Source: CAYUPY01 sp964446595
GTDB lineage: Bacteria > Patescibacteriota > Dojkabacteria > J137 > JAEUSD01
Assembly: GCA_964446595.1 (NCBI GenBank)
Contig: CAYUPY010000022.1
Location: 1-18,262, forward strand
Reading direction: 5' to 3'
Length of the DNA stretch: 18,262 bases
The notes below the pieces were generated by a model. It did no database searches and was not told where the DNA came from. It saw only the letters and a list, made by a program, of their open reading frames with translations. Positions 1-6,818 of this stretch are shown here, piece after piece (the stretch's first letter is position 1; each line of letters starts with the position of its first letter). The translations under genes and the position numbers were made by a program.

Positions 1-1
1 A

Positions 2-274
2 TTTGCTTATCTTACATTGCCTTTTCCCAGCTATGAAAAATTCCGGACGGGCTCAATGGTGACGCGAACAGTTTTTACTAAATTACATCGTGTGATTGAA
101 ACCCCTGTTGTGTTTATTAGCCGCGAAGCAGCCGGGATTCTAATAGTACATTTGTTCATGCTTCGCGCCTTAATGTTCGCTTTTGACCAGCGATTCGGCC
201 CAGCATTAGCACTACTACTATTCGCAGTGGTATTTATGCTGAGCCTTTTTTGGGGACGATGGTTTAAATTTTAA
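2..274 (+). CDS. C-terminal fragment of a multi-pass membrane protein, possibly an acyltransferase
   Basis: The reading frame is open to the left edge of the window, so this is the end of a longer gene. A TTG at 17 lies in the frame but there is no reason to treat it as the start. The visible ~90 residues hold two hydrophobic segments, around ISREAAGILIVHLFML and GPALALLLFAVVFMLSLF, and end in a short basic tail. The first segment loosely resembles the late helix of acyltransferase-3/OpgC-type membrane acyltransferases (S-x-x-x-G-I-x-I-V-H), but that is a weak, motif-level impression; any polytopic membrane protein could look like this. Its TAA overlaps the TAA of the convergent glsB-like gene in a shared TTAA at 271-274. 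Confidence 0.5.
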   Translation, partial: FAYLTLPFPSYEKFRTGSMVTRTVFTKLHRVIETPVVFISREAAGILIVHLFMLRALMFAFDQRFGPALALLLFAVVFMLSLFWGRWFKF

Positions 275-543
275 TCGCGTCCGCCTCGGGCCATACGTAA
301 AAGAGCTACAAAAATGATTGCTCCTACTACTGACACGATTATGTTTAGCGGGTCGAAACTGGCCACTCCAGTAACATCAAAACTACCGGTTTGTAGTAGG
401 CGCACTAAAGTGTTACCTACAAAAGAGCCGATCATCCCAATGATAATACTGGCTAAACAGCCGAAGCCTTCTCGCCCTCCAACTAAAAGCTCTGCTACGA
501 AGCCTACAATGGCTCCGAAGATGATCCAAGTAATTATTGCCAT
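271..543 (-). CDS. GlsB/YeaQ/YmgE-family stress-response membrane protein
   Basis: This 90-residue protein has the family's layout (transglycosylase-associated protein family, Pfam PF04226): three hydrophobic, glycine-rich helices. These are MAIITWIIFGAIVGFVAELL, then FGCLASIIIGMIGSFVGNTL, then NIIVSVVGAIIFVALL. A short Arg/Gly tail ends the protein. Members are small inner-membrane proteins often induced by osmotic or acid stress; the biochemical role is unsettled, and the name transglycosylase-associated is historical. The ATG at 543 sits 5 nt behind an extended -10 box, so the message is probably leaderless. The gene is divergent from the ATP synthase operon and shares a 13-mer in its promoter region with mscL. 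Confidence 0.88.
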   Translation of the reverse strand: MAIITWIIFGAIVGFVAELLVGGREGFGCLASIIIGMIGSFVGNTLVRLLQTGSFDVTGVASFDPLNIIVSVVGAIIFVALLRMARGGRD

Positions 544-548
544 AAAAT

Positions 549-557
549 ATTCTAGCA
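549..557 (-). promoter_or_regulatory. Extended -10 promoter of the glsB-like gene (leaderless)
   Basis: On the minus strand the sequence reads TGC-TAGAAT, then ATTTT, then the ATG at 543. An extended -10 whose last base is 5 nt from the start codon places the transcription start on or next to the ATG. The same arrangement occurs at four other unit starts in this window. No Shine-Dalgarno sequence is present. Confidence 0.6.
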
Positions 558-565
558 GAAAATAC

Positions 566-593
566 TTGCGATTTTTAGCAGCTGTTATATAAT
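566..593 (+). promoter_or_regulatory. Promoter of the ATP synthase operon
   Basis: TTGCGA at 566-571 and a perfect TATAAT at 588-593 are separated by 16 bp, close to the sigma-70 consensus. The expected transcription start is near 600, leaving about 10 nt before the first ATG at 610. The promoter lies back to back with that of the glsB-like gene and overlaps the shared CAGCTG element. Confidence 0.65.
572..584 (-). promoter_or_regulatory. Shared 13-mer ACAGCTGCTAAAA upstream of the glsB-like gene
   Basis: The 12-mer CAGCTGCTAAAA begins exactly 41 nt before the glsB-like ATG. The identical 12-mer begins exactly 41 nt before the mscL ATG at 11070; with the preceding A the match is 13 nt. It contains the palindrome CAGCTG. 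If both messages start at the ATG, the element occupies the -35 region. A regulator site or a group-specific -35 element are both possible. Confidence 0.4.
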
Positions 594-609
594 CGGCTGG
601 TTATTTCCA

Positions 610-927
610 ATGAGTAAACAAGCTAAAAATACTGCCGCTGACGAAAATAACCAGGATTTAAATGAGCGAGAACGCATTCAGCGTTTACAAAAGAAGGCTA
701 TTGCCGAGTCGCTAAAAATTCTGGGGATTTTTGGTTTACCTGCTATTGCGGGTGTGCTTGTTGGGCAGCTAATTGACAATTTATTAAATATTGCCCCTTT
801 TGGTTCTCTGGCAATACTAATGTTAATGTTCGTTACCTCTTGGATTGTAGTTTTACGAACAACTTTAGACATTAGAAGAGTGTCTCGCGAAGCTGAAAAC
901 GACTCAGAGAATCAAGACGCGGAATAA
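610..927 (+). CDS. AtpZ/AtpI-like F1Fo ATP synthase accessory membrane protein
   Basis: The 105-residue protein is first in the ATP synthase operon, the usual place for AtpI/AtpZ. It has a charged, helical N-terminus (about residues 1-35), then two transmembrane helices, around ILGIFGLPAIAGVLVGQLI and FGSLAILMLMFVTSWIVVL, and an acidic tail. Two helices joined by a short loop with G-x-x-x-G-x-x-x-D spacing is typical of the ATPase_gene1/AtpZ group. Such proteins help c-ring assembly or ion supply in other bacteria; here the assignment rests on position and topology rather than strong motifs. It is separated from atpB by 29 nt. Confidence 0.65.
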   Translation: MSKQAKNTAADENNQDLNERERIQRLQKKAIAESLKILGIFGLPAIAGVLVGQLIDNLLNIAPFGSLAILMLMFVTSWIVVLRTTLDIRRVSREAENDSENQDAE

Positions 928-956
928 TTTAGTTAGCAAACTTTAAAATTACGGTT

Positions 957-1749
957 ATGCCATTTGAGCTTACTATCCAAAATGGAGAATTCAACATTGT
1001 TGCAGATGTTCTTTTTTACGTAGGTAATTTTCCAATCACAAACGCTCTCCTTTCCGGATTTTTGCTCACATTTACGATAATTTTAATCGCTATAGCCTTC
1101 GCAATGAGCTACAAGCGGTTCGGTGTTCCCTCAAAACTACAATTAGCTTTCGAAGGAGGTTACGGTCTACTTCTAGATTTCGTAGAAAAAATTACTGGCA
1201 GTAGTAAAATTGCTAAGAAGATTATTTCCCTTATTGCGACTCTATTTATATACATTGGATTGGCTAACCTGTTACCAATTCTCCCTGTGTATGACTCAAT
1301 TACTTACACATCGCAGGTATCAGGTAATGAAGTTGCTCTACTACGTGGTCATACTTTGGAATTAAGCACAACCCTTGGTATTGCTTTTGCAATGGTAATT
1401 GGCACATATATTGCTGGTTCAGGAGAATTAGGCGTTTGGGGATTTTTCAAAAAAAGATTAGGTATCGGTGAGATTGCTTCAATCATAAAGAACGAGATGA
1501 TTAAGACTCCTGGTGGCTTCATGTTAGGAATAATAAAGATTGTGGTGACTTTATTTGTATCCTTACTAGANNNNNNNNNNGTTACTTGGTAATATTTTTG
1601 CTGGACAGCTGTTGATTATTCTAGTCTACAGCTTTTTGGCAATTCTAGCTGTGCCTTTAATGATCTATGGTATAGTCACAGGTCTTATTCAGGCATTGGT
1701 TTTTGCCGCTCTCACTGCTTCCTACTTTGCAACTTCGATGCAAGAGTAG
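957..1749 (+). CDS. atpB: ATP synthase Fo subunit a, interrupted by an assembly gap
   Basis: Subunit a forms the ion half-channels against the c-ring. The gene reads in one frame from 957 to the gap at 1571-1580. After the gap it continues in a different frame from 1582 to TAG at 1747-1749, encoding LLGNIFAGQLL and, further on, GLIQALVF. These are the conserved end of subunit a, equivalent to E. coli R210-LFGN and the Q252 region. The frame change is an artefact of the placeholder N run: a gap length divisible by 3 restores one frame. The codon just before LLGN ends in g and its first two bases are lost; by homology it should be the essential arginine. About 204 residues precede the gap and 55 follow. 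The upstream region carries AACTTTAA instead of a Shine-Dalgarno sequence. Confidence 0.93.
1571..1580. other. Assembly gap (10 N) inside atpB
   Basis: A placeholder of exactly 10 N. The coding frames on both sides require a true gap divisible by 3. Alignment in the mind to E. coli subunit a (E196 to R210) suggests roughly 40 missing bases, which would include most of the helix before the essential arginine. Confidence 0.95.
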
Positions 1750-1789
1750 CAGGATCAAAACTTAATTTATTATTTTTTATAAAAAAAAC

Positions 1790-2038
1790 ATGGACGCAGC
1801 ATCAGCAATCGCAATAGCTCAAGGTTTAGCGATTTTATCTATGATGGCAGCCGCTATCGGTGAAGCTTGGGTTATTACTACTGCTTTTAAAGCAATCGGA
1901 CGCAACCCAAAACTAGAAGATTCTCTATTCGGTAAAGTAATTTTAACTGTTGCCTTAGTTGAATCCACAGCTATCTACGCTTTCGTGGCTTTCTTCATTC
2001 TAGGTGGACAGTTTACAGCAGCTATTGGTGCAGCTTAA
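1790..2038 (+). CDS. atpE: ATP synthase Fo subunit c with a two-glutamate ion site
   Basis: This is an 82-residue helical hairpin with the R38-N39-P40 cytoplasmic loop. The ion carboxylate is E58, 18 residues after the loop proline, as in E. coli (P43/D61) and Ilyobacter (P47/E65). Helix 2 reads VESTAIY, which supplies S59, T60 and Y63, the residues of Na+-binding rings (Ilyobacter S66, T67, Y70). The helix 1 position of Ilyobacter Q32 is E25 (in IGEAW), giving the two-carboxylate arrangement described for Fusobacterium nucleatum. The GxGxGxG helix-packing motif is replaced by M18-A20-A22-G24. The gene has its own AT-rich leader with TATAAA, and a hairpin follows the stop, so it may be expressed above the rest of the operon. 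Na+ use is an inference from motifs. Confidence 0.95.
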   Translation: MDAASAIAIAQGLAILSMMAAAIGEAWVITTAFKAIGRNPKLEDSLFGKVILTVALVESTAIYAFVAFFILGGQFTAAIGAA

Positions 2039-2056
2039 ATATATTAAGTTCAGCCT

Positions 2057-2079
2057 GCGCTCGGGCTATGCGCGAGCGC
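2057..2079 (+). terminator. Hairpin between atpE and atpF (attenuator or processing site)
   Basis: GCGCTCG at 2057-2063 pairs with CGAGCGC at 2073-2079 around a 9-nt loop. The stem is fully GC-rich in an AT-rich intergenic stretch and is followed by AAATCTAACTTTT rather than a clean T run. A full terminator would switch off six essential genes. A leaky terminator or mRNA-stabilising end would raise atpE over the other subunits, as the many-copy c-ring needs. Confidence 0.5.
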
Positions 2080-2080
2080 G

Positions 2081-2092
2081 AAATCTAACTTT
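2081..2092 (+). promoter_or_regulatory. Conserved AACTTT leader element before atpF
   Basis: AAATCTAACTTT lies 12 nt upstream of the atpF ATG. The identical 12-mer lies 10 nt upstream of the atpD ATG (5373-5384), and shorter versions precede atpA and atpB. It replaces a Shine-Dalgarno sequence at each of these starts. Its function is unknown: translation enhancer, internal promoter part and RNA-processing site are all possible. Confidence 0.4.
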
Positions 2093-2104
2093 TAAATTAA
2101 ACAT

Positions 2105-2629
2105 ATGGGGTCACTATCAAGCACCGTGGGCGAAATTCTAGGAAACCTAGGATTTAACGTCAACACCGCTTTATTGGTTACAATCAATTTTTTAATTGTG
2201 TGGTTTATTCTGGACCGATTTGTGTTCAGTAGACTGCGTGACTCTTTAGAAACCCGACAGCAAGTTCTAGAAGAATCTTTGCAAAATGCCGAGCAACTGA
2301 AGAATGAAGTAGCACACGCAGAGGAAAAAGCTGAGGCAATTATTGCTGAGGCTACCCGCGAGGCAAACGAGTTTAAAGCTCAACAACGCCATGAATTTGA
2401 ATTGTGGCAAGCAGAAGCAAAAGCTCAAGCAGAAAAAGAAATTGAAGCTATGAGAGCAGAGGCTCGCGAAAAAATCGAGCTAGAAAGAGACGACATGCTG
2501 AGAGCACTAAAGGCAGAAGTAGCCGAATTAGCTCTGCAAGCAACTCGTCAAATTATTACTACCAAATTTGATGCTTCACAGGACAAAATGGTAGTTGAGC
2601 AATATCTTAATCAGTTAGATAGCAAGTAA
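2105..2629 (+). CDS. atpF: ATP synthase Fo subunit b
   Basis: The peripheral-stalk subunit, 174 residues: a short N-terminus, one membrane helix around residues 20-38 (ALLVTINFLIVWFILDRF), then a long, charged, Glu/Lys/Ala/Arg-rich helix running to the C-terminus. This is the normal b layout and length. The ATG at 2105 is preceded by the AACTTT element and not by a Shine-Dalgarno sequence. Only one b gene is present, so the stalk is presumably a b2 homodimer. The stop codon directly abuts the ATG of the delta gene. Because the partner delta subunit is shortened, the way this b dimer docks on F1 may differ from E. coli. Confidence 0.93.
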   Translation: MGSLSSTVGEILGNLGFNVNTALLVTINFLIVWFILDRFVFSRLRDSLETRQQVLEESLQNAEQLKNEVAHAEEKAEAIIAEATREANEFKAQQRHEFELWQAEAKAQAEKEIEAMRAEAREKIELERDDMLRALKAEVAELALQATRQIITTKFDASQDKMVVEQYLNQLDSK

Positions 2630-2944
2630 ATGGCAACAACCGTAAAAAGATCTAACAAAAAAGAATTACCGCGGCACAAATTAACTACAGCACAAAAATC
2701 AGATGCAAGGTTGAAGCGTCGTAATTCAAAAAAACAGTTAGAGATTAAGGTAATTGCTGCACATGAACTTTCTGCTGCACAAAAAGAACACATTCACAAA
2801 ATATTTGGCGAGCAAAAACATCTAGACATTCAGATAAAGCCTGAAATTCTAGGCGGTATTGTTATTCAAACTGAAGACAAACTATTTGACGGTAGCCTGG
2901 TTACTCAGCTACGTCGTTTAAAAAATCATATTATGCAATCTTAA
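2630..2944 (+). CDS. atpH: Short ATP synthase delta subunit, C-terminal domain only
   Basis: Delta normally has ~180 residues: an N-terminal six-helix bundle that grips the N-termini of alpha, and a C-terminal domain that binds b. This protein has only 104 residues. Residues ~38-102 match the C-terminal domain (AAHELSAAQKEHIHKIFG, then I-K-P-E-I-L-G-G-I-V-I and D-G-S-L-V-T-Q-L-R-R-L). Residues 1-37 are a Lys/Arg-rich, probably unstructured segment with no sign of the bundle. The ATG follows the atpF stop with no spacer, so there is no room for a missing upstream piece, and the frame is open throughout. The reduction looks genuine rather than a frameshift. Confidence 0.85.
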   Translation: MATTVKRSNKKELPRHKLTTAQKSDARLKRRNSKKQLEIKVIAAHELSAAQKEHIHKIFGEQKHLDIQIKPEILGGIVIQTEDKLFDGSLVTQLRRLKNHIMQS

Positions 2945-2968
2945 CTTTAAGCAATTACCAAATTCATT

Positions 2969-4486
2969 ATGGCGAATCAGAAAAACGACACCAAAAACGC
3001 TGAAAAGCAAATTGTCACTCAACTGGAGAAAGGAATTAAAACTTATGACGCCAGTGTAGACCTAGAAGAGGTAGGACATGTGGTGGAAGTTAAAGATGGT
3101 ATCGCCATTGTTGACGGATTGACTAAATGTCAATCTCAAGAAAGACTTGAGTTTGAAAGTGGTCTGCAAGGTATTGCACTTAACCTAAACGAGCATAGTG
3201 TTGGTGTAATCATATTAGGAGACTTCCGAAATATTAGTGAAGGAGAACTAGTTCACCGCACAGGAGAAATTATCTCGGTACCAGTTGGTGAAGGTATGAT
3301 AGGGCGTGTAATTAATCCTTTAGGTGTAGCTGTAGATGGTGGGAAACCGATCGAGGTAACTGAGAAGATGCCGATTGAGCGTGTTGCCCCAGGCGTGATT
3401 ACACGTGAACCTGTTAACCGTCCTCTGCAGACTGGAATTAAAGCTATTGATGCACTGATTCCAATTGGTCGCGGGCAACGTGAACTGATTTTAGGTGATA
3501 GACAGACGGGTAAAACAGCTATAGCTATTGATACTATCTTGAATCAAAAAGGTGAGGATGTAATCTGTATCTATGTAGCCATTGGTCAGAAAGACTCAAA
3601 GGTGGCACGTATAGTTTCTAAACTTAAAGAAGCTGGTGCAATGGAATATACAACTGTAGTGCTGGCTAGTGCATCTGATACAGCACCTTCACTCTACTTA
3701 GCGCCTTATGCAGGTGTCACTTTAGCCGAATATTTTGCTGAACGTGGTAAAGATGTATTGGTCGTTTATGATGACTTAAGTAAACATGCTTCTGCTTATC
3801 GTGAGATGTCGCTACTGCTTCGTCGTCCTCCAGGACGAGAAGCGTACCCTGGAGATGTGTTCTACCTGCATTCTAGGTTACTGGAACGCGCGGTGAGCTT
3901 GAATGATGAGCATGGTGGTGGTTCAATCACCGCGCTACCTATCATTGAAACTCAAGCAGGTGATATTAGTGCTTATGTACCTACAAATGTAATTTCGATT
4001 ACAGATGGACAGATTTTCTTAGAGACAGATTTGTTCTATAAGGGAGTAAGGCCTGCCGTAAATGTTGGTTCTTCTGTTTCTCGTGTTGGGAGTGCGGCTC
4101 AGATTAAACCAATGAAGAAAGTAGCTGGACGCCTAAAACTTGATCACGCTCAATTCCGTGAACTAGAGGCGTTTGTACAATTTGCTAGTGACTTGGATGC
4201 GACCACAAAAGAAAAGATTGAAAGGGGTCGCCGCTTGAATGAAATTTTGAAGCAGCCTCAATACAAACCTATGAAGACTGAGGAACAAGTAATTAGTATT
4301 TTTGCCGTAAACGCAGGGTTCTTTGATGAAGTGGAAGTAGAAAAAGTACGTGAACAGGAAGAAAAATTAGTCGAATTCTTCCGTAATGTTAAATCCGATG
4401 TGCTCAACAAAATCGCAGAAGGAGATTGGAGTGATGAGGTTCAAGCCGAAATCACAAAGGGATTAGAGCAATTTAAAGGAGCTTAA
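2969..4486 (+). CDS. atpA: ATP synthase F1 subunit alpha
   Basis: This is the non-catalytic nucleotide-binding subunit, 505 residues, normal length. The Walker A motif GDRQTGKT lies at 176-183, the LVVYDDLSKHA segment at 264-274, and the arginine finger is in VSRVG (R372, equivalent to E. coli R373). The first ~15 residues are a hydrophilic Lys/Asn-rich extension before a helix (IVTQLEKGIKTYD) corresponding to the delta-binding helix of other alphas. That is notable beside a delta lacking its alpha-binding domain. The start is preceded by TTAACTTTAA 18 nt upstream and no Shine-Dalgarno sequence. A GC-rich inverted repeat lies inside the gene at 3888-3935. Confidence 0.98.
   Translation: MANQKNDTKNAEKQIVTQLEKGIKTYDASVDLEEVGHVVEVKDGIAIVDGLTKCQSQERLEFESGLQGIALNLNEHSVGVIILGDFRNISEGELVHRTGEIISVPVGEGMIGRVINPLGVAVDGGKPIEVTEKMPIERVAPGVITREPVNRPLQTGIKAIDALIPIGRGQRELILGDRQTGKTAIAIDTILNQKGEDVICIYVAIGQKDSKVARIVSKLKEAGAMEYTTVVLASASDTAPSLYLAPYAGVTLAEYFAERGKDVLVVYDDLSKHASAYREMSLLLRRPPGREAYPGDVFYLHSRLLERAVSLNDEHGGGSITALPIIETQAGDISAYVPTNVISITDGQIFLETDLFYKGVRPAVNVGSSVSRVGSAAQIKPMKKVAGRLKLDHAQFRELEAFVQFASDLDATTKEKIERGRRLNEILKQPQYKPMKTEEQVISIFAVNAGFFDEVEVEKVREQEEKLVEFFRNVKSDVLNKIAEGDWSDEVQAEITKGLEQFKGA
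3888..3935. repeat. Intragenic inverted repeat in atpA
   Basis: GCGCGGTGA (3888-3896) pairs perfectly with TCACCGCGC (3927-3935). After a 2-nt bulge, TTGAA (3899-3903) pairs with TTCAA (3922-3926), leaving an 18-nt loop. It lies in conserved coding sequence, so it could be a chance result of codon choice, but it is one of a series in this window. Confidence 0.6.
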
Positions 4487-4492
4487 TTATTT

Positions 4493-5359
4493 ATGGCACT
4501 CAGCACTAACGCAGTAAAAGGGCGAATTAAATCCGTCCAAAATACAAAAAAAATTACGAAAGCTATGGAAATGATAGCGGCAGTAAAGATGCGTAAAGCT
4601 GTAGCAGCAGCTGTAAGTAGTCGAGAGTATGCACATGAGGTTGAGAAGCTATTACAAGCCCTCTCGACGCGAAAAATTGACCATCCCTTAGCCGAGCAAC
4701 GTAAGGTAAGAAACAAGCTTGTAATCATGATCACTTCCGATCGCGGTCTCTGTGGTAGCTATAATGCCCGAGTTCTTAAGGCTGGACAAACCATACTGGA
4801 TGATTATCGTTCTGAACAAAATGTAGTAGGACTAGAGATATTAGCTTTAGGGCGCAAATCAGCTGAATTTGCCAGGCGTAACGAAGTAACGATGCGAGCT
4901 TTATACGAAAAGCTAACTGAAGCCCCAGACATATCAGTAGTACATCCGATTGCTGAGACAATAATGCAAGCTTTCTTAGCGAAAGAGGTAGATGCAGTAG
5001 AAATAATTTATACGCGCTATATTTCTGGAATGCAGCAAGAAGTAGAAGTGTTACCTGTCTTACCGGTTGTGAAAACAGAATATTGGATCGATGCACTCGA
5101 TGAGGATATAGAATACGAGCCTAATAAAAAGGAAATATTGAACTTTGCTCTACCTATGCTGACAGAAGTGCGTTTATTTCAGGCATTACTAGAATCAATT
5201 GCCAGTGAGCACAGTAGCCGGATGATTGCGATGAAAAATGCCAGTGAATCAGCAGGTGACCTGATTGATGACTTGAAACTACAATTTAATAAAGCCCGCC
5301 AAGCAGCTATTACCACCGAAATTGCGGAAATTAGTGCAGGAGCAGAGGCTTTAGGATAA
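4493..5359 (+). CDS. atpG: ATP synthase F1 subunit gamma
   Basis: The central rotor shaft, 288 residues, normal length. The N-terminal helix starts with the family signature (VKGRIKSVQNTKKITKAMEMIAA split over residues 8-30). The Rossmann-like middle contains ITSDRGLCGSYNA (residues ~80-92). The C-terminal helix holds SEHSSRMIAMKNASESAGDLI, the conserved end that forms the coiled-coil axle with the N-terminal helix. It begins 6 nt after the alpha stop. An AAAGGAG lies 12 nt before the ATG, which is too far for a good ribosome site, and it also encodes the last alpha residues, so it is probably incidental. Confidence 0.97.
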   Translation: MALSTNAVKGRIKSVQNTKKITKAMEMIAAVKMRKAVAAAVSSREYAHEVEKLLQALSTRKIDHPLAEQRKVRNKLVIMITSDRGLCGSYNARVLKAGQTILDDYRSEQNVVGLEILALGRKSAEFARRNEVTMRALYEKLTEAPDISVVHPIAETIMQAFLAKEVDAVEIIYTRYISGMQQEVEVLPVLPVVKTEYWIDALDEDIEYEPNKKEILNFALPMLTEVRLFQALLESIASEHSSRMIAMKNASESAGDLIDDLKLQFNKARQAAITTEIAEISAGAEALG

Positions 5360-5372
5360 ACCAAGAAACTTA

Positions 5373-5384
5373 AAATCTAACTTT
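5373..5384 (+). promoter_or_regulatory. Conserved AACTTT leader element before atpD
   Basis: AAATCTAACTTT, 10 nt upstream of the atpD ATG, is identical to the element upstream of atpF (2081-2092). Both are followed by an A/T-only spacer ending in AT just before ATG, apart from one C in the atpF copy. The role is unknown. Confidence 0.4.
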
Positions 5385-5394
5385 AATTAATAAT

Positions 5395-6786
5395 ATGAGC
5401 AAAGGAAAAATCACTCAAATCACCGGCGTGGTTGTAGATGTGGAGTTCTCAGGCGAGAAAATCCCTTCTATCTACAATGCGCTGGAGGTAAAGAATCCCG
5501 AAGGTGAAAAGGTTGTGCTAGAAGTGCAACAACATATTGGTGATGGCAACGTTCGTACCATTGCAATGTCTTCTACGGATGGTCTAGCCCGCGGCGACGA
5601 AGTAGTCGATACAGGTGAGGCAATCTCAGTACCTGTAGGAAAGCCGGTTTTAGGCCGCATGTTTAACGTGTTAGGAGAACCAATTGATGGTATCCCAGCG
5701 CCAGAGGCAGAGCGTGAACCAATTCATCGTAAGGCCCCAGACTTTAAACATCAGTCGCAAAAAACTGAAATTCTAGAAACTGGAATTAAAGTTATTGACC
5801 TTATATGTCCTTTCCTTAAAGGTGGTAAGGTTGGTTTATTTGGAGGAGCTGGAGTTGGTAAAACTGTGATTATTCAGGAGCTAATCCGAAATATTGCATC
5901 TGAACACGGTGGTTATTCAATGTTTGCGGGAGTTGGTGAGCGTACTCGTGAGGGTAATGACCTATACGGGGAAATGAAAGAATCAGGCGTTTTGGATAAG
6001 ACTGCTCTAGTGTTTGGTCAGATGAATGAGCCACCTGGTGCTCGTGCTCGTGTAGCCTTAACAGCTTTAACTATGGCTGAGCATTTCCGTGATAAGGAAA
6101 ATCGTGACTTGTTGGTGTTTATTGATAATATTTTCCGATTCACACAGGCTGGTTCTGAAATGTCCGCCTTGTTAGGACGTATGCCTTCAGCAGTAGGTTA
6201 TCAACCAACATTGGCAACAGAGATGGGACAGTTACAGGAGAGAATTACCTCAACTGACAAAGGTTCAATTACATCTGTGCAAGCAGTGTACGTTCCAGCA
6301 GACGACTTTACAGACCCAGCACCTGCTACAACATTCGCTCACTTAGATGCGACAGTTGTACTGAACCGCTCTTTGTCTGAATTGGGTATTTATCCTGCTG
6401 TTGATCCTTTGGACTCAACGTCAACAATTCTACAGCCTGATATTGTGGGTGAAGACCATTACAATGTAGCCAGAGAGGTACAAAGCACCTTACAGCGTTA
6501 TAAAGATCTGCAAGATATTATTGCAATTCTAGGTATGGAAGAGTTGTCTGAAGAGGACAAGCTAACTGTAGCTCGTGCACGTAAGATTCAGCGATTCTTC
6601 TCTCAAGCATTCTTTGTAGCTGAACAGTTTACAGGTAGAGCTGGAGTTTATGTAACGCTAGAGGAGACAATTCAAGGTTTCAAAGAGATTCTAGAAGGAA
6701 AGCATGATGATAAACCAGAGTCAGCTTTCTACATGGCAGGAAACATTGACAGCGTTGTAGCTGCTGCCAGTGGTGAAGCTGCTTAA
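5395..6786 (+). CDS. atpD: ATP synthase F1 subunit beta (catalytic)
   Basis: The catalytic subunit, 463 residues, normal length. The Walker A motif GGAGVGKT is at 150-157, the catalytic glutamate is E182 in GERTREGND, Walker B ends in LLVFIDN (239-245), and the DELSEED-like lever reads EELSEED at 382-388. All catalytic features are intact, so the enzyme should synthesise or hydrolyse ATP. The start ATG is set by the conserved AACTTT leader and by the length match to E. coli. The gene lies 35 nt after gamma and 31 nt before epsilon. Confidence 0.98.
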   Translation: MSKGKITQITGVVVDVEFSGEKIPSIYNALEVKNPEGEKVVLEVQQHIGDGNVRTIAMSSTDGLARGDEVVDTGEAISVPVGKPVLGRMFNVLGEPIDGIPAPEAEREPIHRKAPDFKHQSQKTEILETGIKVIDLICPFLKGGKVGLFGGAGVGKTVIIQELIRNIASEHGGYSMFAGVGERTREGNDLYGEMKESGVLDKTALVFGQMNEPPGARARVALTALTMAEHFRDKENRDLLVFIDNIFRFTQAGSEMSALLGRMPSAVGYQPTLATEMGQLQERITSTDKGSITSVQAVYVPADDFTDPAPATTFAHLDATVVLNRSLSELGIYPAVDPLDSTSTILQPDIVGEDHYNVAREVQSTLQRYKDLQDIIAILGMEELSEEDKLTVARARKIQRFFSQAFFVAEQFTGRAGVYVTLEETIQGFKEILEGKHDDKPESAFYMAGNIDSVVAAASGEAA

Positions 6787-6800
6787 TTATTAAGTGATTA

Positions 6801-6818
6801 ATGGATAAACTAACGTGA
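6801..6818 (+). CDS. Possible five-codon leader ORF overlapping the atpC start
   Basis: ATG-GAT-AAA-CTA-ACG-TGA encodes MDKLT and stops so that TGA and the atpC ATG overlap by one base (TGATG). A second five-codon ORF with the same one-base overlap (TAATG) precedes the gene at 14445. Such overlaps allow stop-restart translation, useful where no Shine-Dalgarno sequence exists. Chance occurrence in AT-rich DNA is quite possible. Confidence 0.25.
   Translation: MDKLT

Noticed and set aside
314..592. 92-codon plus-strand ORF
   Set aside because: Antisense shadow of the glsB-like gene and its promoter; composition is unlike a protein.
957..1592. Subunit a ending in VTW after the gap
   Set aside because: The frame after the gap is shifted only by the placeholder length; the conserved LLGNIFAGQ continuation in the other frame is the real end.
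4471..4493. AAAGGAG as the ribosome-binding site of atpG
   Set aside because: It is 12 nt from the ATG and encodes the end of alpha (FKGA); too distant and explained by coding.
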